Source: G032773895 sp965248935
GTDB lineage: Bacteria > Pseudomonadota > Gammaproteobacteria > Pseudomonadales > Cellvibrionaceae
Direction: 5' to 3'
Assembly (NCBI GenBank): GCA_965248935.1
Contig: OZ252214.1
Location: 1 to 64,000, forward strand
DNA length: 64,000 bases
Made by a program: the position numbers and the translations under genes. Each line of letters opens with the position of its first letter. The first letter of the stretch is position 1. Below are positions 1-10,188 of the stretch, one piece after another. The notes beneath the pieces are model-generated. The model was not told the DNA's origin. It did not search any database and worked only from the letters and a program-made list of their open reading frames with translations.

Positions 1-78
1 TTATTGGCCTCTTCCGCTAAGCTTCCTTCAGCCGCGATAATGGTTTCAATATTATCCGCATGAACATTGGTGGGCGCG
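1..78 (-). pseudogene. Out-of-frame 3' continuation of the TPS adhesin gene
   Basis: Downstream of the adhesin stop at 79-81, a second minus-strand frame is open to the window edge. It encodes a stretch (APTNVHADNIETIIAAEG) that resembles the inter-repeat segments inside the adhesin, where a GVVIEMG-type segment is followed by a 'DQIEHLTAS'-type segment. Removing one C from the C7 run on the coding strand (84-90) joins the two frames without a stop. This is therefore probably the real continuation of the adhesin, which extends beyond the left edge. The joined reading is seen in sequence; whether the shift is real is not known. Confidence 0.65.
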
Positions 79-3000
79 CTAGAGGGGGGGATCAAATAAG
101 ACAATATTGCCGGGGTAGACCGACTCACCATATTCCACCACCACGCCATTCGTTAAGCCTCTCAGGTTCAATATATCCGTCTGGTTCGAGTCATCCCCGC
201 CATCAATCATACCCGAGATAACACTGCTTAATCTGGTGAAAATAAAGGTATCGGCACCCAAGCCACCGGTTAGGTTTTCAATATTTAAAAACTCACCTAT
301 TCGATTATTGGCAGGGACGGTTTGTTGTGTTCCGGCACGACCTGCATTATTGCCCGTGATTTGCCAACGAAGCACATTAGAATTATCGTCAGTATTTAAT
401 GTAAGGGTATCGTTGCCATCCAAACCATTAATGGAAGCCAAGCTCGCACCCGCACTTACATTAAAATCATCGATTGCATTATTGCCCACTAGGCGATTAA
501 ACCCGGTGAATGGCAAATCATTTAATCTGCCTGTATTACTTTCAGTAATATTCCAATGATTATCACCTGTGGCAGCCGATATTAATGTATTGCCTATATC
601 ACTGGCATTAAATTCTTCGATATTGATTACATTTAATTGACCATAGGTTGCCGTCTCATCGGCAGTGATTAAATGCACGGTGCGAGCGGAGTTTACATCG
701 TCAATATTAAGTTCATCTAATATTGCTGAATCGGTATTGGCTCCACCATCAATACGTCCGGTAAGGGTGCCAGAGGTATTTAAGTCAAAGAGATCCCGCT
801 GGTTCCCTCCCTCAATTTCATTAAAGCCTGAGAAAGTGATTTGCCCCAGTGTGGATGAATTTAACGTTCCCTCGTTAATGCTCTCAATCGTCCAGGTATT
901 GCTGCCTGTGGCCACTGATAAAGTTGCAGTATGGGTTAGGGATTCGTCTCCATTATGGTTACCTGTAATGGCTTCTATCCCGGAAAAGTGAATGCCTGAC
1001 GCATTTGAATTATCCAGGTCAATAGTAATATTGTGGGTAATATCGGCAAAATTGGCTTCATCATTGCCGCCCGCCCCGCCATCAAATTCATTGGAAATAG
1101 CGCCGTTATCGGTAAATTGGAAAAGGTCATTCCCCGCTCCACCACGTAAATAACCAAAGTCGGTAAAGGTCATGGGTTCAAAAGAATCGCCGGAGGTTAA
1201 GGTAATGCGCCCATCGTTATTGCCGGTAATATCCCAGCGGTAATCTCCCGCTAAATTACTGACCAGCCAATTGTTTTCTGCGCTCGCGGCTGAGGCTGTG
1301 AGGTGTTCAATTTGATCAATATGGAAGTTGGGTAATAAACCCGTGGTATCCGGGTTCCCGGCAGTGATACCATTGCCCATTTCGATCACCACGCCATTGG
1401 TCAGGGCTGTTACATTCAGGCTATCCGCACCACCACCACGACCACGTAAGGTGCGGGTCACGGTGGCGGCATTATTGACCCTAAATTCATCTCGCCCCGA
1501 ATCACTGCCTTCCGCGATTTCTATTTCTCTAAAATTAACTTGGCCACCATTATTGGCGGTAACCCGTTCGTCTTCACCATCAAGCACCCATTGTGTGCCT
1601 GACCCGTAATCCAAACGCAAAAGGTCATTTGCACCACCGGCACCCTCTATGGTGGCATTCACATTAGCCTGTTCAATAATAAAGGTATCCGTTCCGTCGC
1701 CACCGTTATATTCTTCCAGCGTATTAAAACGATTTACTCGGGTTATTATTGCCCCCTGAGTAACATTATCGGCTGTGCCCAAACGCCATTGCAGCGCATC
1801 GCCAGAGGCACTGTCCACACTTAGTGTGTCTGTGCCGTTTATATCCGTAAAGGCACTGTCGGTTCCTGCAAGGGTGCCACTAATACGACTGTTATTGCTG
1901 CTGGCATTATTAACAAAGGTAAAGTGATCACTGCCCTGGTTTCCAGAAAGGTTTTCCATTCCCGCAAAATTTAATACGGGGCCAGTAATATTTAACTCAG
2001 AAACCGTGCCCTCATTCAGGCCCGTCACTTGCCAATGATTACTTTGGTTTAACCCCACCAGGGTATCGTTATTGCCTGCGCCTTCCCAGGTTTCAAACCC
2101 TAAGAATGTTATGTCTGCAACCGTGCCATCCCATAGAGTAGTTTGAACCCAACGGCCATGTTCAGTCTCTACGGTAATACTGTCACCGGAGTTTGCTCCG
2201 CCCAGTATTTGCCCGGTAATATTACCCGTATCCGTTATCTGAACATTATCGATCGCTGTATCGCTTCCCTGAAGTGTGGCAAAGTTAATAAATTCAATAT
2301 TTTGCCCTGCGCTATTATGTAATATACCGTCATTGGAGCCGTCCGCCCCGTCGATATCATCACCTGCTGATGTGGTGGTTGAAACTCGCCAAGTATTGGT
2401 GCCTGAATTTAACCCACTGAGGATACTGTTTGCACCGTTGCCTACCACTCGCTCGGCTTGGGTGACACCATTGATATCGGACGCCCCCAATATAACGGAG
2501 ATAGGGCCAACCACTGCGGATCGATCCACGGTATCGGTTCCCCCCAGAGCATTAATGGTTCCGTTAAATAAACCTGCGCTTAAAAATTTGAAAATATCCT
2601 TACCACTGCCACCCACTAAAGAGTCAATGTCTGTAAATGTAATATTGGAAGTAATAATGCTGCTATCAGTATTATTGATACGTCTAACTCGATCAGGGTC
2701 AGTTGTATGCAAAAGCTGCCATTCATGTGTTTGCCCGGAAACGGAATCTACGGTTAAAGTATTTGTACCGTCATTTCCCTGAATCAAACCCGTTATACTT
2801 CCCGTACTGGTGACAATAAAATTATCGTTGCCCGTTCCACCTCGTAAATGGTGAATGCCACTAAAGGCTTCCACATAATTAACCGGCGCATCAGGCATGG
2901 TAATATCGGCCAACTCACCGGAGTGGTCTCCGGTAATACGCCAACGGGAATGGGTATTTTGTCCAATAAGGGTATTGTTTCCTCCCGCGCCTTGAATACC

Positions 3001-6000
3001 ACTCTCCTCCCCTCTGCGATCAATTAAACGCCCCCCCGAGGAAAAATCAAAGGTATCATTACCGTTACCGCCGACCAATATCTGAAAGTGTTCAAAACGT
3101 GTGGAAGGGTCATTCCCAACCTGAACAAGCCCTCTATTTGTCCCATCAATATCCCAATCAATATTTTCGCCATTAAGACTCGTCACCGTTAATTGATTAT
3201 GATAAAAAGAAGAGGCCCTTAATATTTCAACATCATTTACCGCCAAACCCGACCCCAACGACATTCCTAAGGTTAAATTCGTATCTTCGTTAGGAAGGCG
3301 TAATGTATCGTTACCGTCACCGGCATAGACGGTAATATTTATATCCGTGGTATCAATATTAAATGTATCGGCTTGGTTACCCGAGATAAGCGTTTCTATC
3401 TCAAAAAACTGCGTAGTACTTTGCGGCATATCGCCGCCTAAACCATGGTTGTATTCGACATTTCTTTCATTCGGGTCAACGCCCAAGTTCCAACGATTCA
3501 CCACATTGGCAACCTGTAAGGTATCGCCGGCATTATCTGCTTGCCCGTCGTCTATTTGCCCACCACCTGTAATAGAACCTGTAATACCCACCACACCCGT
3601 ATCCGTTGTCACCGTTTGATCATAAATAAAATGGTCATTGCCCTCACCACCGATAAGATGGTTTACATTAATAAATTGCGTGCCTCCCACCACCCCGTCT
3701 CCCACCACCCCATCATTTATGCCATCGGCTTCATTCATACCGGCAATATCGCCAATATCCCAGGTAATGGTTTCATCACTATTGCTCGAATAGGTTAAAT
3801 GGGTGCGGTTGGTTTGTGGAGAAGTTAATCCATTATTATTGCCCAGTAATATATCCATACCTGAAGCGGCATTTAAACCAATATTCACAACACCATTAAC
3901 GCTAGACACATCTAATCGATCGCCCGCACTATCTCCAGCAATAAACTGATGGAAAGAACCTACGCTGTATTGGTAAATATCCGCAGCCGTATCGCTGCCT
4001 TGCAATGTTTCAATATTTCTAAAATCGGTGAGGTAAGGGGTATCGGTATGAGGTGTATCGGTATGATCCGCCAGCGAATTATTTTGGCTTAAGTTATTAT
4101 TGGCGACGCGAATAAACCAATGGTTTTCGGTACTGCGTGCTGCTATGCGATCATTATCATTGGCACTGGTGCCACCATCGATACAGGTACCAGCAGTAAT
4201 GCAGGTCACAGAACCCTGGTCACCAAAGTTAAAAATATCACTGCCATCGCCACCAAAAAGTGGAGCGGTAACCGCCGTTAAAATATTAAACGTATCGGTA
4301 CCATTACCGCCGCGTAAATTGTCCATACCGGAAAAAGACACGTGATCCGAAGCATCTTCGGTATTGGCCACCCGAAAACCACCGTTGGCTTGAGTCTCTA
4401 AGGTCCAGGTATTATGTTGATCACGGGCAGTTAAGGTATCAATACTCGCTCGACCTTGCAAAACTTGGATATTACGAAAATCCGCGATGTAATTAATTGA
4501 TCCTTCGTTTTGTCGAACCCGCCCTGCTGACGCTCCGGTAAATAATTCCCATGAAGTATTGGCGGTTCGCCCTTGAATGGTATTGTCGCCTGCGCCATTT
4601 CCCCCATGTACAATACCTGTGATGGTTCCTGCCGTATCAAAACGGAAAATATCCTCACTTGTGCCACCCGTAATATTTTCAAAATCAAAAAAATTAATTG
4701 TATCGGTTGCATCAACAATATTTTGCTCAACCGCCCCCCCGCCTTCGGAGTTAATCACCCAGAGGTTATGTTGATTGCGACCCATCAGAGTATCATTGCC
4801 ACCATCTGACCCAAAAAGACTCTCCATTCCGGCAAACGTAATTGTGGTATTCAGTGACCCTGAATTTTCCCCCGTAATGTGCCACTGACCATTATTTTCA
4901 CTCTCTAATATTAATTGGTCATTATTCCCATCACCGCCCTGAAGGGAGGCGGTCGTATCTGAGGTATGAATACGAAAGCTGTCTTGCCCCTCCCCACCCA
5001 CCAAACTATCCATACCCGTAAAATTAACCACGCCACCGTTATTGGTTAATGTGGAGGTGGTTGAGTTCACATCCCAGGTATTTGTATTTATACCATCATC
5101 AAAACCATAGAGCGTATCGGTGCCACCGTTATCGCTAATGGTGAACCCAATTCCACTGGCCGCCACATAATAGGTGTCGTCCCCAGTGCCCCCGATAATA
5201 CTTGCACCTATATCGGTATAAATATAAAAGGTATCATTACCACCGCGCGTCCCGGCAACGGAATCATTAATATACGCATTACCGCCGTTCCAAGAGGCAT
5301 ATTCTCCAAGGGTAAAGGTATTATCTGTTGTGCTGGAACCTCGAATAATTACGTTACCATTATCATTATTATTAGTAGCAGACAATGCGCCGTTAATATC
5401 CGCAAAGTCCGTTATATTAATAGTAATATCATTTGCACTTTGCGTTCGAACAGCACTATAACGCCCTAAGGTTACCGAGGCCGCATCAATAAACATACCC
5501 CCAGATATACTCCCGCCTTCGGTATTTATTAATGCGATATCGCCCGCAGTGCCGTCTAAAATAAAACGACGCCCATGCGCGTGAAAATTACCGCCGGTTA
5601 ACCAAATATTCGCTCTAGAAAAAGTAATATCACTATTGGAATAAATATTTTCCCCAAGAGCCATCGCGCCATTTTCTGAAAGGACAGCCTCATTATTCAA
5701 ATAGACATTCAGTTGATCATTACCACCACTATTATCAATCGAACCCGAATAGATATTAATAGCATCGGAAGCATTAAGATTTAAGTGAAGGGTATGTGTA
5801 CTATTACTGCCATTTGCACCATAGGCTATATTGCCCTGCAAGGCGATTGTCTGGGCCGATACGCGAAAATAGGATTGATTATCCTCATTATTGCCGTTGC
5901 TGGCATCACTAGTACCGCGTTCACCAATATTAATTGCACCCAGCGCAACGGCTCCACTTGACTGAATATCTAGATTACCGTCCCCTGGGTAGGAAGCTAA

Positions 6001-8322
6001 ATTCAATGTGCTGGATATTTCATGCAAGGTATCCCCATTGGCAGACCCTGCTGCAAAAAAACTGCGTACATGGGTGGGAATAATATCGGCGGTTAGAGTG
6101 CTATTGGTATTCCAGCCACCACTTAAATCACCTAAGTGAGCAATAAAACTATTTCGTATTGCTGCCTGATTTTCTGAAGGGGGATTATTGGGAGAAATAC
6201 CCAGCATAGGATAGGTAAAGCTTTCGCTATCGTGATCCCCACCAATAATAATATCGCCATTGTTTGTGGTAATATTTCCAAATAAATCCACATCACCATA
6301 TGCAAATATGGCGGCATCTCCATTACCTGTAGTAATGGACGATTGACTTTCAGTTAGAGAACCACCACTGGGTGTATAGTCTTGAAAACCGAGTGAAAAA
6401 TTATTGCCATAGGCATAAAATTGGCCGCCTTCTAAATTAATATCTACATTGTATCCACGACCGCCGATAATAATATCGCCCGATCCACTGTTATCGCTAT
6501 CGGCGATGAATGAGAGGTTTAGGCTGTCGTTACCTGATGAGTCATTGTCATAAATACTACGTTGAATATCAATATTATTATGAGCACGTAAAATTAACGA
6601 ATCATTTGTACCAATACCGTCATAAAGAAAATCATCAACTAATGTAATATTTCCCTCTTGCTCACCATCCCCTGAAGTTTCTATTAATACAGTCGCCCCA
6701 CTGTTACTTGCCAAAGCCGCTTTAATTGATGAAGTTCGAATAATAGAGTTTTCGGCTTCAGTTGGATTAGAGTTGGGTAAAAACAAACGATCCACACCTT
6801 GAGTACTGCCATCACTTTCTTCCAAATTGGTAGAACCGCTATCTTGAATCGTAATATCCCAAGGGTCAATTAACCATAAACCCGCCTCGGCATTTTCCGA
6901 AGCCACGGAAATATTTAGATCCAAATCCACCATACCCGCCGAGGTTTCAATAAAGCCGCCATTGGCTTCGCCCAAACCTTCTGCGCTTATTGTTCCATAG
7001 GCACGGAGCAGGTTTTCGCCATAAGCGACTACTCTCCCGGCTTCGCCACTTTCTGTAGCATTAACCGAAATTTCGGTGTTGTGACCAATATACACAGCAT
7101 TGGCATTTTGGATGGATACGTTTTCCCCACGTGTATCGCCACCAATTAGAATTTGGCCATTACCATTAGCCGCATTGGCGGTAATTTCAGAATCCCCCAA
7201 AATACCGATATGATTACCCAATACTTTAATCTCACCGCCCTGTGCTTCGGTGGAATTAGCGGTAATAATACTGTTTTCATTGGTTAAGGTTGTATTGCGG
7301 CTAGCCAGCTCAATATGCCCACCCGCTTGAAAATGGCCATCCGCTTTAATTTCACCTGTATGGGTAATATTGTCACCGACAAGAATAATATCGCCACCGG
7401 CCTGTTCGGAAGACACATGAATCTCCCCCGTATTGACCACATCGCCACCCGCACTTAACCGAAAGCTTCCATCATCATTTACCATAACGCTGGTCGCATC
7501 GCGCATCTCACCCAGGTTTACCGCATGGGTAAAGATATCCTCACTGGCACTGGCGGTGAGTAAAACCTTGCCCCCCGAAGCATTAAGCTCACCAGAATTG
7601 ATCACAGCGGCATCCACACCTAATGTATCCTGCAAGACCGATTCAGTGATAGCAATCCCAAATAACCCCTGGGGATCAAACGATATATAGGCTTCCTTAC
7701 CCGACGCTAATGTAATGGCCCCTAACTCGGCTTCAATTAACCCACGGTTTTCAACACGCCGCCCTAAAAGGCCCACACTCCCCCCGGTGGCAGCATAAAT
7801 TAAACCCGAATTAATAATCACACCCTCTTTGCCTTCCACCGCATGGAACGCAAAATCACCATTCATAAAGTCATCCGGGTTAATGGTCAGCCCCGAAGCA
7901 AGAATACCTCCGACATTAATCACCGACGTGGGACCAAATAAAATACCATTGGGGTTGACTAAAATTACTTGGCCATTGGCATCAATACGACCGTGTATTT
8001 GGGAGCCGGTATTACTTAAAATAGTATTAAGGGAAATAGAAGAACTATCCGGTTGAATATAATGAATACGCTCATCCGCCGCCACATTATAACTTTGCCA
8101 ATCTATGGCCATTCTATCGGTAGCTTGGTTAATGGTAGTGGTATTGCCCCTTTGGGAAATACTGCCCCTCCCCCCGGTAACGGCTGCGCCTTCGGGGCCG
8201 GCAATAGCCATTCCAGATACGGAGCCAATAATTAAACTGACCGCCATTGCTAAAGGGTGTTTTTTAAAAGACGTTAAAGGCGAGGCTGAAAAAAAGGCAG
8301 GTAATAACTTGATACTAGACAT
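79..8322 (-). CDS. Giant two-partner-secretion (FHA-like) adhesin with RTX-like repeats
   Basis: A 2747-residue secreted protein. An extended signal peptide ends near residue 41 (MAIAGPEG). A TPS/haemagglutination domain follows (about 42-300) with the NPNGILFG motif typical of TpsA proteins, then a link ending in WLIDPWDITI. The rest is about 18-20 imperfect units of roughly 70-110 residues. Each has a W-x-(I/L/V) strand, an F-x-G/I-E-x-L turn and a GGxGxDxF motif like calcium-binding RTX turns. The TPS domain implies export through a TpsB outer-membrane pore, but no TpsB gene is in the window. A GGGG-containing ribosome site precedes the ATG at 8322. The stop at 79-81 is probably caused by a frameshift at the G7 tract 84-90. 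Surface adhesin or contact-toxin stalk is inferred from the family. Confidence 0.85.
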   Translation of the reverse strand: MSSIKLLPAFFSASPLTSFKKHPLAMAVSLIIGSVSGMAIAGPEGAAVTGGRGSISQRGNTTTINQATDRMAIDWQSYNVAADERIHYIQPDSSSISLNTILSNTGSQIHGRIDANGQVILVNPNGILFGPTSVINVGGILASGLTINPDDFMNGDFAFHAVEGKEGVIINSGLIYAATGGSVGLLGRRVENRGLIEAELGAITLASGKEAYISFDPQGLFGIAITESVLQDTLGVDAAVINSGELNASGGKVLLTASASEDIFTHAVNLGEMRDATSVMVNDDGSFRLSAGGDVVNTGEIHVSSEQAGGDIILVGDNITHTGEIKADGHFQAGGHIELASRNTTLTNENSIITANSTEAQGGEIKVLGNHIGILGDSEITANAANGNGQILIGGDTRGENVSIQNANAVYIGHNTEISVNATESGEAGRVVAYGENLLRAYGTISAEGLGEANGGFIETSAGMVDLDLNISVASENAEAGLWLIDPWDITIQDSGSTNLEESDGSTQGVDRLFLPNSNPTEAENSIIRTSSIKAALASNSGATVLIETSGDGEQEGNITLVDDFLYDGIGTNDSLILRAHNNIDIQRSIYDNDSSGNDSLNLSFIADSDNSGSGDIIIGGRGYNVDINLEGGQFYAYGNNFSLGFQDYTPSGGSLTESQSSITTGNGDAAIFAYGDVDLFGNITTNNGDIIIGGDHDSESFTYPMLGISPNNPPSENQAAIRNSFIAHLGDLSGGWNTNSTLTADIIPTHVRSFFAAGSANGDTLHEISSTLNLASYPGDGNLDIQSSGAVALGAINIGERGTSDASNGNNEDNQSYFRVSAQTIALQGNIAYGANGSNSTHTLHLNLNASDAINIYSGSIDNSGGNDQLNVYLNNEAVLSENGAMALGENIYSNSDITFSRANIWLTGGNFHAHGRRFILDGTAGDIALINTEGGSISGGMFIDAASVTLGRYSAVRTQSANDITINITDFADINGALSATNNNDNGNVIIRGSSTTDNTFTLGEYASWNGGNAYINDSVAGTRGGNDTFYIYTDIGASIIGGTGDDTYYVAASGIGFTISDNGGTDTLYGFDDGINTNTWDVNSTTSTLTNNGGVVNFTGMDSLVGGEGQDSFRIHTSDTTASLQGGDGNNDQLILESENNGQWHITGENSGSLNTTITFAGMESLFGSDGGNDTLMGRNQHNLWVINSEGGGAVEQNIVDATDTINFFDFENITGGTSEDIFRFDTAGTITGIVHGGNGAGDNTIQGRTANTSWELFTGASAGRVRQNEGSINYIADFRNIQVLQGRASIDTLTARDQHNTWTLETQANGGFRVANTEDASDHVSFSGMDNLRGGNGTDTFNILTAVTAPLFGGDGSDIFNFGDQGSVTCITAGTCIDGGTSANDNDRIAARSTENHWFIRVANNNLSQNNSLADHTDTPHTDTPYLTDFRNIETLQGSDTAADIYQYSVGSFHQFIAGDSAGDRLDVSSVNGVVNIGLNAASGMDILLGNNNGLTSPQTNRTHLTYSSNSDETITWDIGDIAGMNEADGINDGVVGDGVVGGTQFINVNHLIGGEGNDHFIYDQTVTTDTGVVGITGSITGGGQIDDGQADNAGDTLQVANVVNRWNLGVDPNERNVEYNHGLGGDMPQSTTQFFEIETLISGNQADTFNIDTTDINITVYAGDGNDTLRLPNEDTNLTLGMSLGSGLAVNDVEILRASSFYHNQLTVTSLNGENIDWDIDGTNRGLVQVGNDPSTRFEHFQILVGGNGNDTFDFSSGGRLIDRRGEESGIQGAGGNNTLIGQNTHSRWRITGDHSGELADITMPDAPVNYVEAFSGIHHLRGGTGNDNFIVTSTGSITGLIQGNDGTNTLTVDSVSGQTHEWQLLHTTDPDRVRRINNTDSSIITSNITFTDIDSLVGGSGKDIFKFLSAGLFNGTINALGGTDTVDRSAVVGPISVILGASDINGVTQAERVVGNGANSILSGLNSGTNTWRVSTTTSAGDDIDGADGSNDGILHNSAGQNIEFINFATLQGSDTAIDNVQITDTGNITGQILGGANSGDSITVETEHGRWVQTTLWDGTVADITFLGFETWEGAGNNDTLVGLNQSNHWQVTGLNEGTVSELNITGPVLNFAGMENLSGNQGSDHFTFVNNASSNNSRISGTLAGTDSAFTDINGTDTLSVDSASGDALQWRLGTADNVTQGAIITRVNRFNTLEEYNGGDGTDTFIIEQANVNATIEGAGGANDLLRLDYGSGTQWVLDGEDERVTANNGGQVNFREIEIAEGSDSGRDEFRVNNAATVTRTLRGRGGGADSLNVTALTNGVVIEMGNGITAGNPDTTGLLPNFHIDQIEHLTASAASAENNWLVSNLAGDYRWDITGNNDGRITLTSGDSFEPMTFTDFGYLRGGAGNDLFQFTDNGAISNEFDGGAGGNDEANFADITHNITIDLDNSNASGIHFSGIEAITGNHNGDESLTHTATLSVATGSNTWTIESINEGTLNSSTLGQITFSGFNEIEGGNQRDLFDLNTSGTLTGRIDGGANTDSAILDELNIDDVNSARTVHLITADETATYGQLNVINIEEFNASDIGNTLISAATGDNHWNITESNTGRLNDLPFTGFNRLVGNNAIDDFNVSAGASLASINGLDGNDTLTLNTDDNSNVLRWQITGNNAGRAGTQQTVPANNRIGEFLNIENLTGGLGADTFIFTRLSSVISGMIDGGDDSNQTDILNLRGLTNGVVVEYGESVYPGNIVLFDPPL
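84..90. repeat. G7 homopolymer at the adhesin frameshift
   Basis: Seven G (C on the coding strand) directly before the early stop of the adhesin. With six bases the frame reads DPPSSAPTNV and continues to the edge. With seven it reads DPPL and stops. Such tracts can vary by slipped-strand mispairing and are also common sites of sequencing error. Confidence 0.8.
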
Positions 8323-8356
8323 TCCGTATTCCCCAATACAAAAAATATTCCGTTAA

Positions 8357-8379
8357 AAGCCTCTTACGGTAAGAGGCTT
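8357..8379 (-). terminator. Terminator after the beta-propeller lipoprotein
   Basis: A perfect 10-bp stem (AAGCCTCTTA/TAAGAGGCTT) with a 3-nt loop. On the minus strand it is followed by TTTT, 18 nt after the stop of the lipoprotein gene at 8397. It lies only 35 bp before the adhesin start, so the adhesin needs its own short promoter or partial read-through. Confidence 0.75.
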
Positions 8380-8396
8380 TATTAGAAGTAAGACCA

Positions 8397-9767
8397 TTAA
8401 GGTGAAGGTGAAACTGAGCGGGTTAATACAACTCGTTCACCCGTATTGAGATCAATTACATAGAGCCATGTTGTTGTTTCAAATAACCGAGTTGCTAATA
8501 AATACACAATATTGTTTTCACTATCAATGGCAAGGCTTCTTGGTTTTAAAAATTGATTCGCGCCCATCTCTGGAATGGTACTGTCTGAAACCACACTTAC
8601 GACACCAGAAGAAAGGTTAACTTGCAGAATTTGGTTTGTATCATTATTGACAAAAACAGCTCGACTATCATCTTCATCATGATCCATATGGTAAGGCGCA
8701 TCTACATTTGGCGATTCGACAAAGACAGTGCGCTCACCGGATGTTAAATCCACCCAAAATAACTTATCGGCATTGGCGTCAGAAACTAGCGCTCTGTTAT
8801 TTTCTTCATCTAGGATCACATCACCCATTACTTGAAATGGGTTTTCTCCTCCAATTGGCCGATCCGTTCCCGATACCAAGCTTCTGGCTCCCGTATCCGT
8901 ATTAATTGAATAGAAGCCATTTATACCGTCTGCGACATATAAAAGCCCGTTGTCTAAATGCAAATCCATACCATGAATTTCTCCCATATCCACATCGGAT
9001 TCTGCATTTGTATTATCCGTCACCAGTGAAAATTCACCCGAATCAAGGTCTGCAACATTTAGCTGCGTTGTTTCACCAAAAAACACTCGGTTATTTGGAG
9101 CGTCCACTAAAGCGGTACGAAGGATTTCAGTTAAATCTGCATGGGCACTAATAAACTCACTTCGTGTGCCTGTAGCTATATCCACCGCCAACATATTTTC
9201 TTGCGCAAACCCAGGCACAAGAATTCGATTATTAATGAAATCAATATCTATTCCTTGATTAGACATTTCCCCAATATACACATCATTCCCCTCTGGAAAA
9301 TTCGTTTCCTGATCCGTCTGCAAAATAGTCAGTTGAGTCGGTGTGGTTTGAGTATTGCCAGCGGCATCGGTTGCAGTGACTTCAATGGTATTTAATGTAT
9401 CCGCTGCCAAATCAACCTGTACAGACCAGGTTGAAATAAAGTTATCATTATCACCTGCGGTTAGGGTTTGGGAATCCACTGCTGTCGCGCCGCTATCCGT
9501 TGTCACTGTGACCGCAATAGAAGTAACTGGCCCCAAATCGTCCGTTGCTTTTCCCCGCAAGGTGACGGTGGCACCGTCACTTAAGGTTGTGGACGTTGGG
9601 AAGACCACAACCGCTTCCGGCGGCGTGGTATCGACAGAGCCGCTACTGCTGCTGCTACTGCCTCCACCCGTGGATGAACCGCCATTCCCTTTACAACCAA
9701 CAATCAAACAGATACATACAAATAAAAATAAGGGTTTTAGGTTAAATACAAATGGCATTGTATTCAT
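8397..9767 (-). CDS. Lipoprotein with Ig-like domain and beta-propeller repeats
   Basis: Predicted outer-surface or periplasmic lipoprotein of 456 residues. The signal peptide ends in a lipobox (LIVGC), followed by a Gly/Ser linker. An Ig-like domain follows (starting DTTPPEAVVVFP, with a DAAGN-type ending). The rest is blade-like repeats of the form 'D..NNR.L V..A....L..VDL.SG.R', as in NHL/YncE-type propellers. The start at 9767 is chosen because AAGGAG lies just upstream; an ATG three codons later at 9758 has better spacing. The upstream in-frame extension to 9890 overlaps a repeated leader and is rejected. A near-identical but frameshifted copy lies at 15586-16939. Function unknown; its position before the adhesin suggests a cell-surface role. 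Confidence 0.75.
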   Translation of the reverse strand: MNTMPFVFNLKPLFLFVCICLIVGCKGNGGSSTGGGSSSSSSGSVDTTPPEAVVVFPTSTTLSDGATVTLRGKATDDLGPVTSIAVTVTTDSGATAVDSQTLTAGDNDNFISTWSVQVDLAADTLNTIEVTATDAAGNTQTTPTQLTILQTDQETNFPEGNDVYIGEMSNQGIDIDFINNRILVPGFAQENMLAVDIATGTRSEFISAHADLTEILRTALVDAPNNRVFFGETTQLNVADLDSGEFSLVTDNTNAESDVDMGEIHGMDLHLDNGLLYVADGINGFYSINTDTGARSLVSGTDRPIGGENPFQVMGDVILDEENNRALVSDANADKLFWVDLTSGERTVFVESPNVDAPYHMDHDEDDSRAVFVNNDTNQILQVNLSSGVVSVVSDSTIPEMGANQFLKPRSLAIDSENNIVYLLATRLFETTTWLYVIDLNTGERVVLTRSVSPSP

Positions 9768-10188
9768 TACTCCTTGAGAGAGACGTAAATAGTGAGAGAG
9801 AGAAAAGGAAAGACAAACCCAGACTTGCGTAACAAATATTTGGGGATATGCAAGAGTACCCTTTCCAGCAAAGCGTGAATTATGCCACAAATTGGAAAAA
9901 TTATTGACCCCCCATTAGGCCCTATAATAATTACTGTGAACTCCAACACTATTTATTCGTTATCAGCCACAGCAATACGTTAAACTTGAGACAAGGATAA
10001 AGACAAAAACGCCACAAAAACAATATTGGCGACGCAGTATTAAATTAACTGTATCGCTGTTAAAGGTTAACTGTAAATTTCTCTCACGCCAAAAAGAGAG
10101 TATGGCCCTTCTTAGGGTTAAGCAAAGAGGTACAACCAATACAAAGGAATGTATTGTCACCCCAAAACCCTTATTTGAATCATAAATA
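9768..10188. repeat. Shared leader repeat, copy 1
   Basis: Non-coding block upstream (minus strand) of the beta-propeller gene. The part nearest that gene recurs almost unchanged at 16940-17247. The part from about 10005 to 10188 recurs at about 12722-12909. It contains a perfect 7-bp hairpin (CAATACA/TGTATTG, about 10137-10156) close to the stop of the next gene, without a T-run. It probably carries promoter and 3' end signals and served as homology for rearrangement. No confident promoter was identified. Confidence 0.7.

Noticed and set aside
236..8235. Numerous open frames on the plus strand opposite the adhesin gene
   Set aside because: They lack ribosome sites and reflect the repetitive, stop-poor complement of the adhesin repeats.
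8906..9777. Plus-strand frames opposite the beta-propeller gene, repeated at 16083-16949
   Set aside because: They are antisense frames of a strongly supported gene and recur only because that gene is duplicated.
9768..9890. N-terminal extension of the beta-propeller lipoprotein
   Set aside because: It precedes the true ribosome site and signal peptide and lies in the repeated leader; the lipoprotein signal requires a start near 9767.
9895..9940. Plus-strand TTGACC and TATAAT boxes near the leader repeat
   Set aside because: Spacing is only 13 bp and no plus-strand gene follows.
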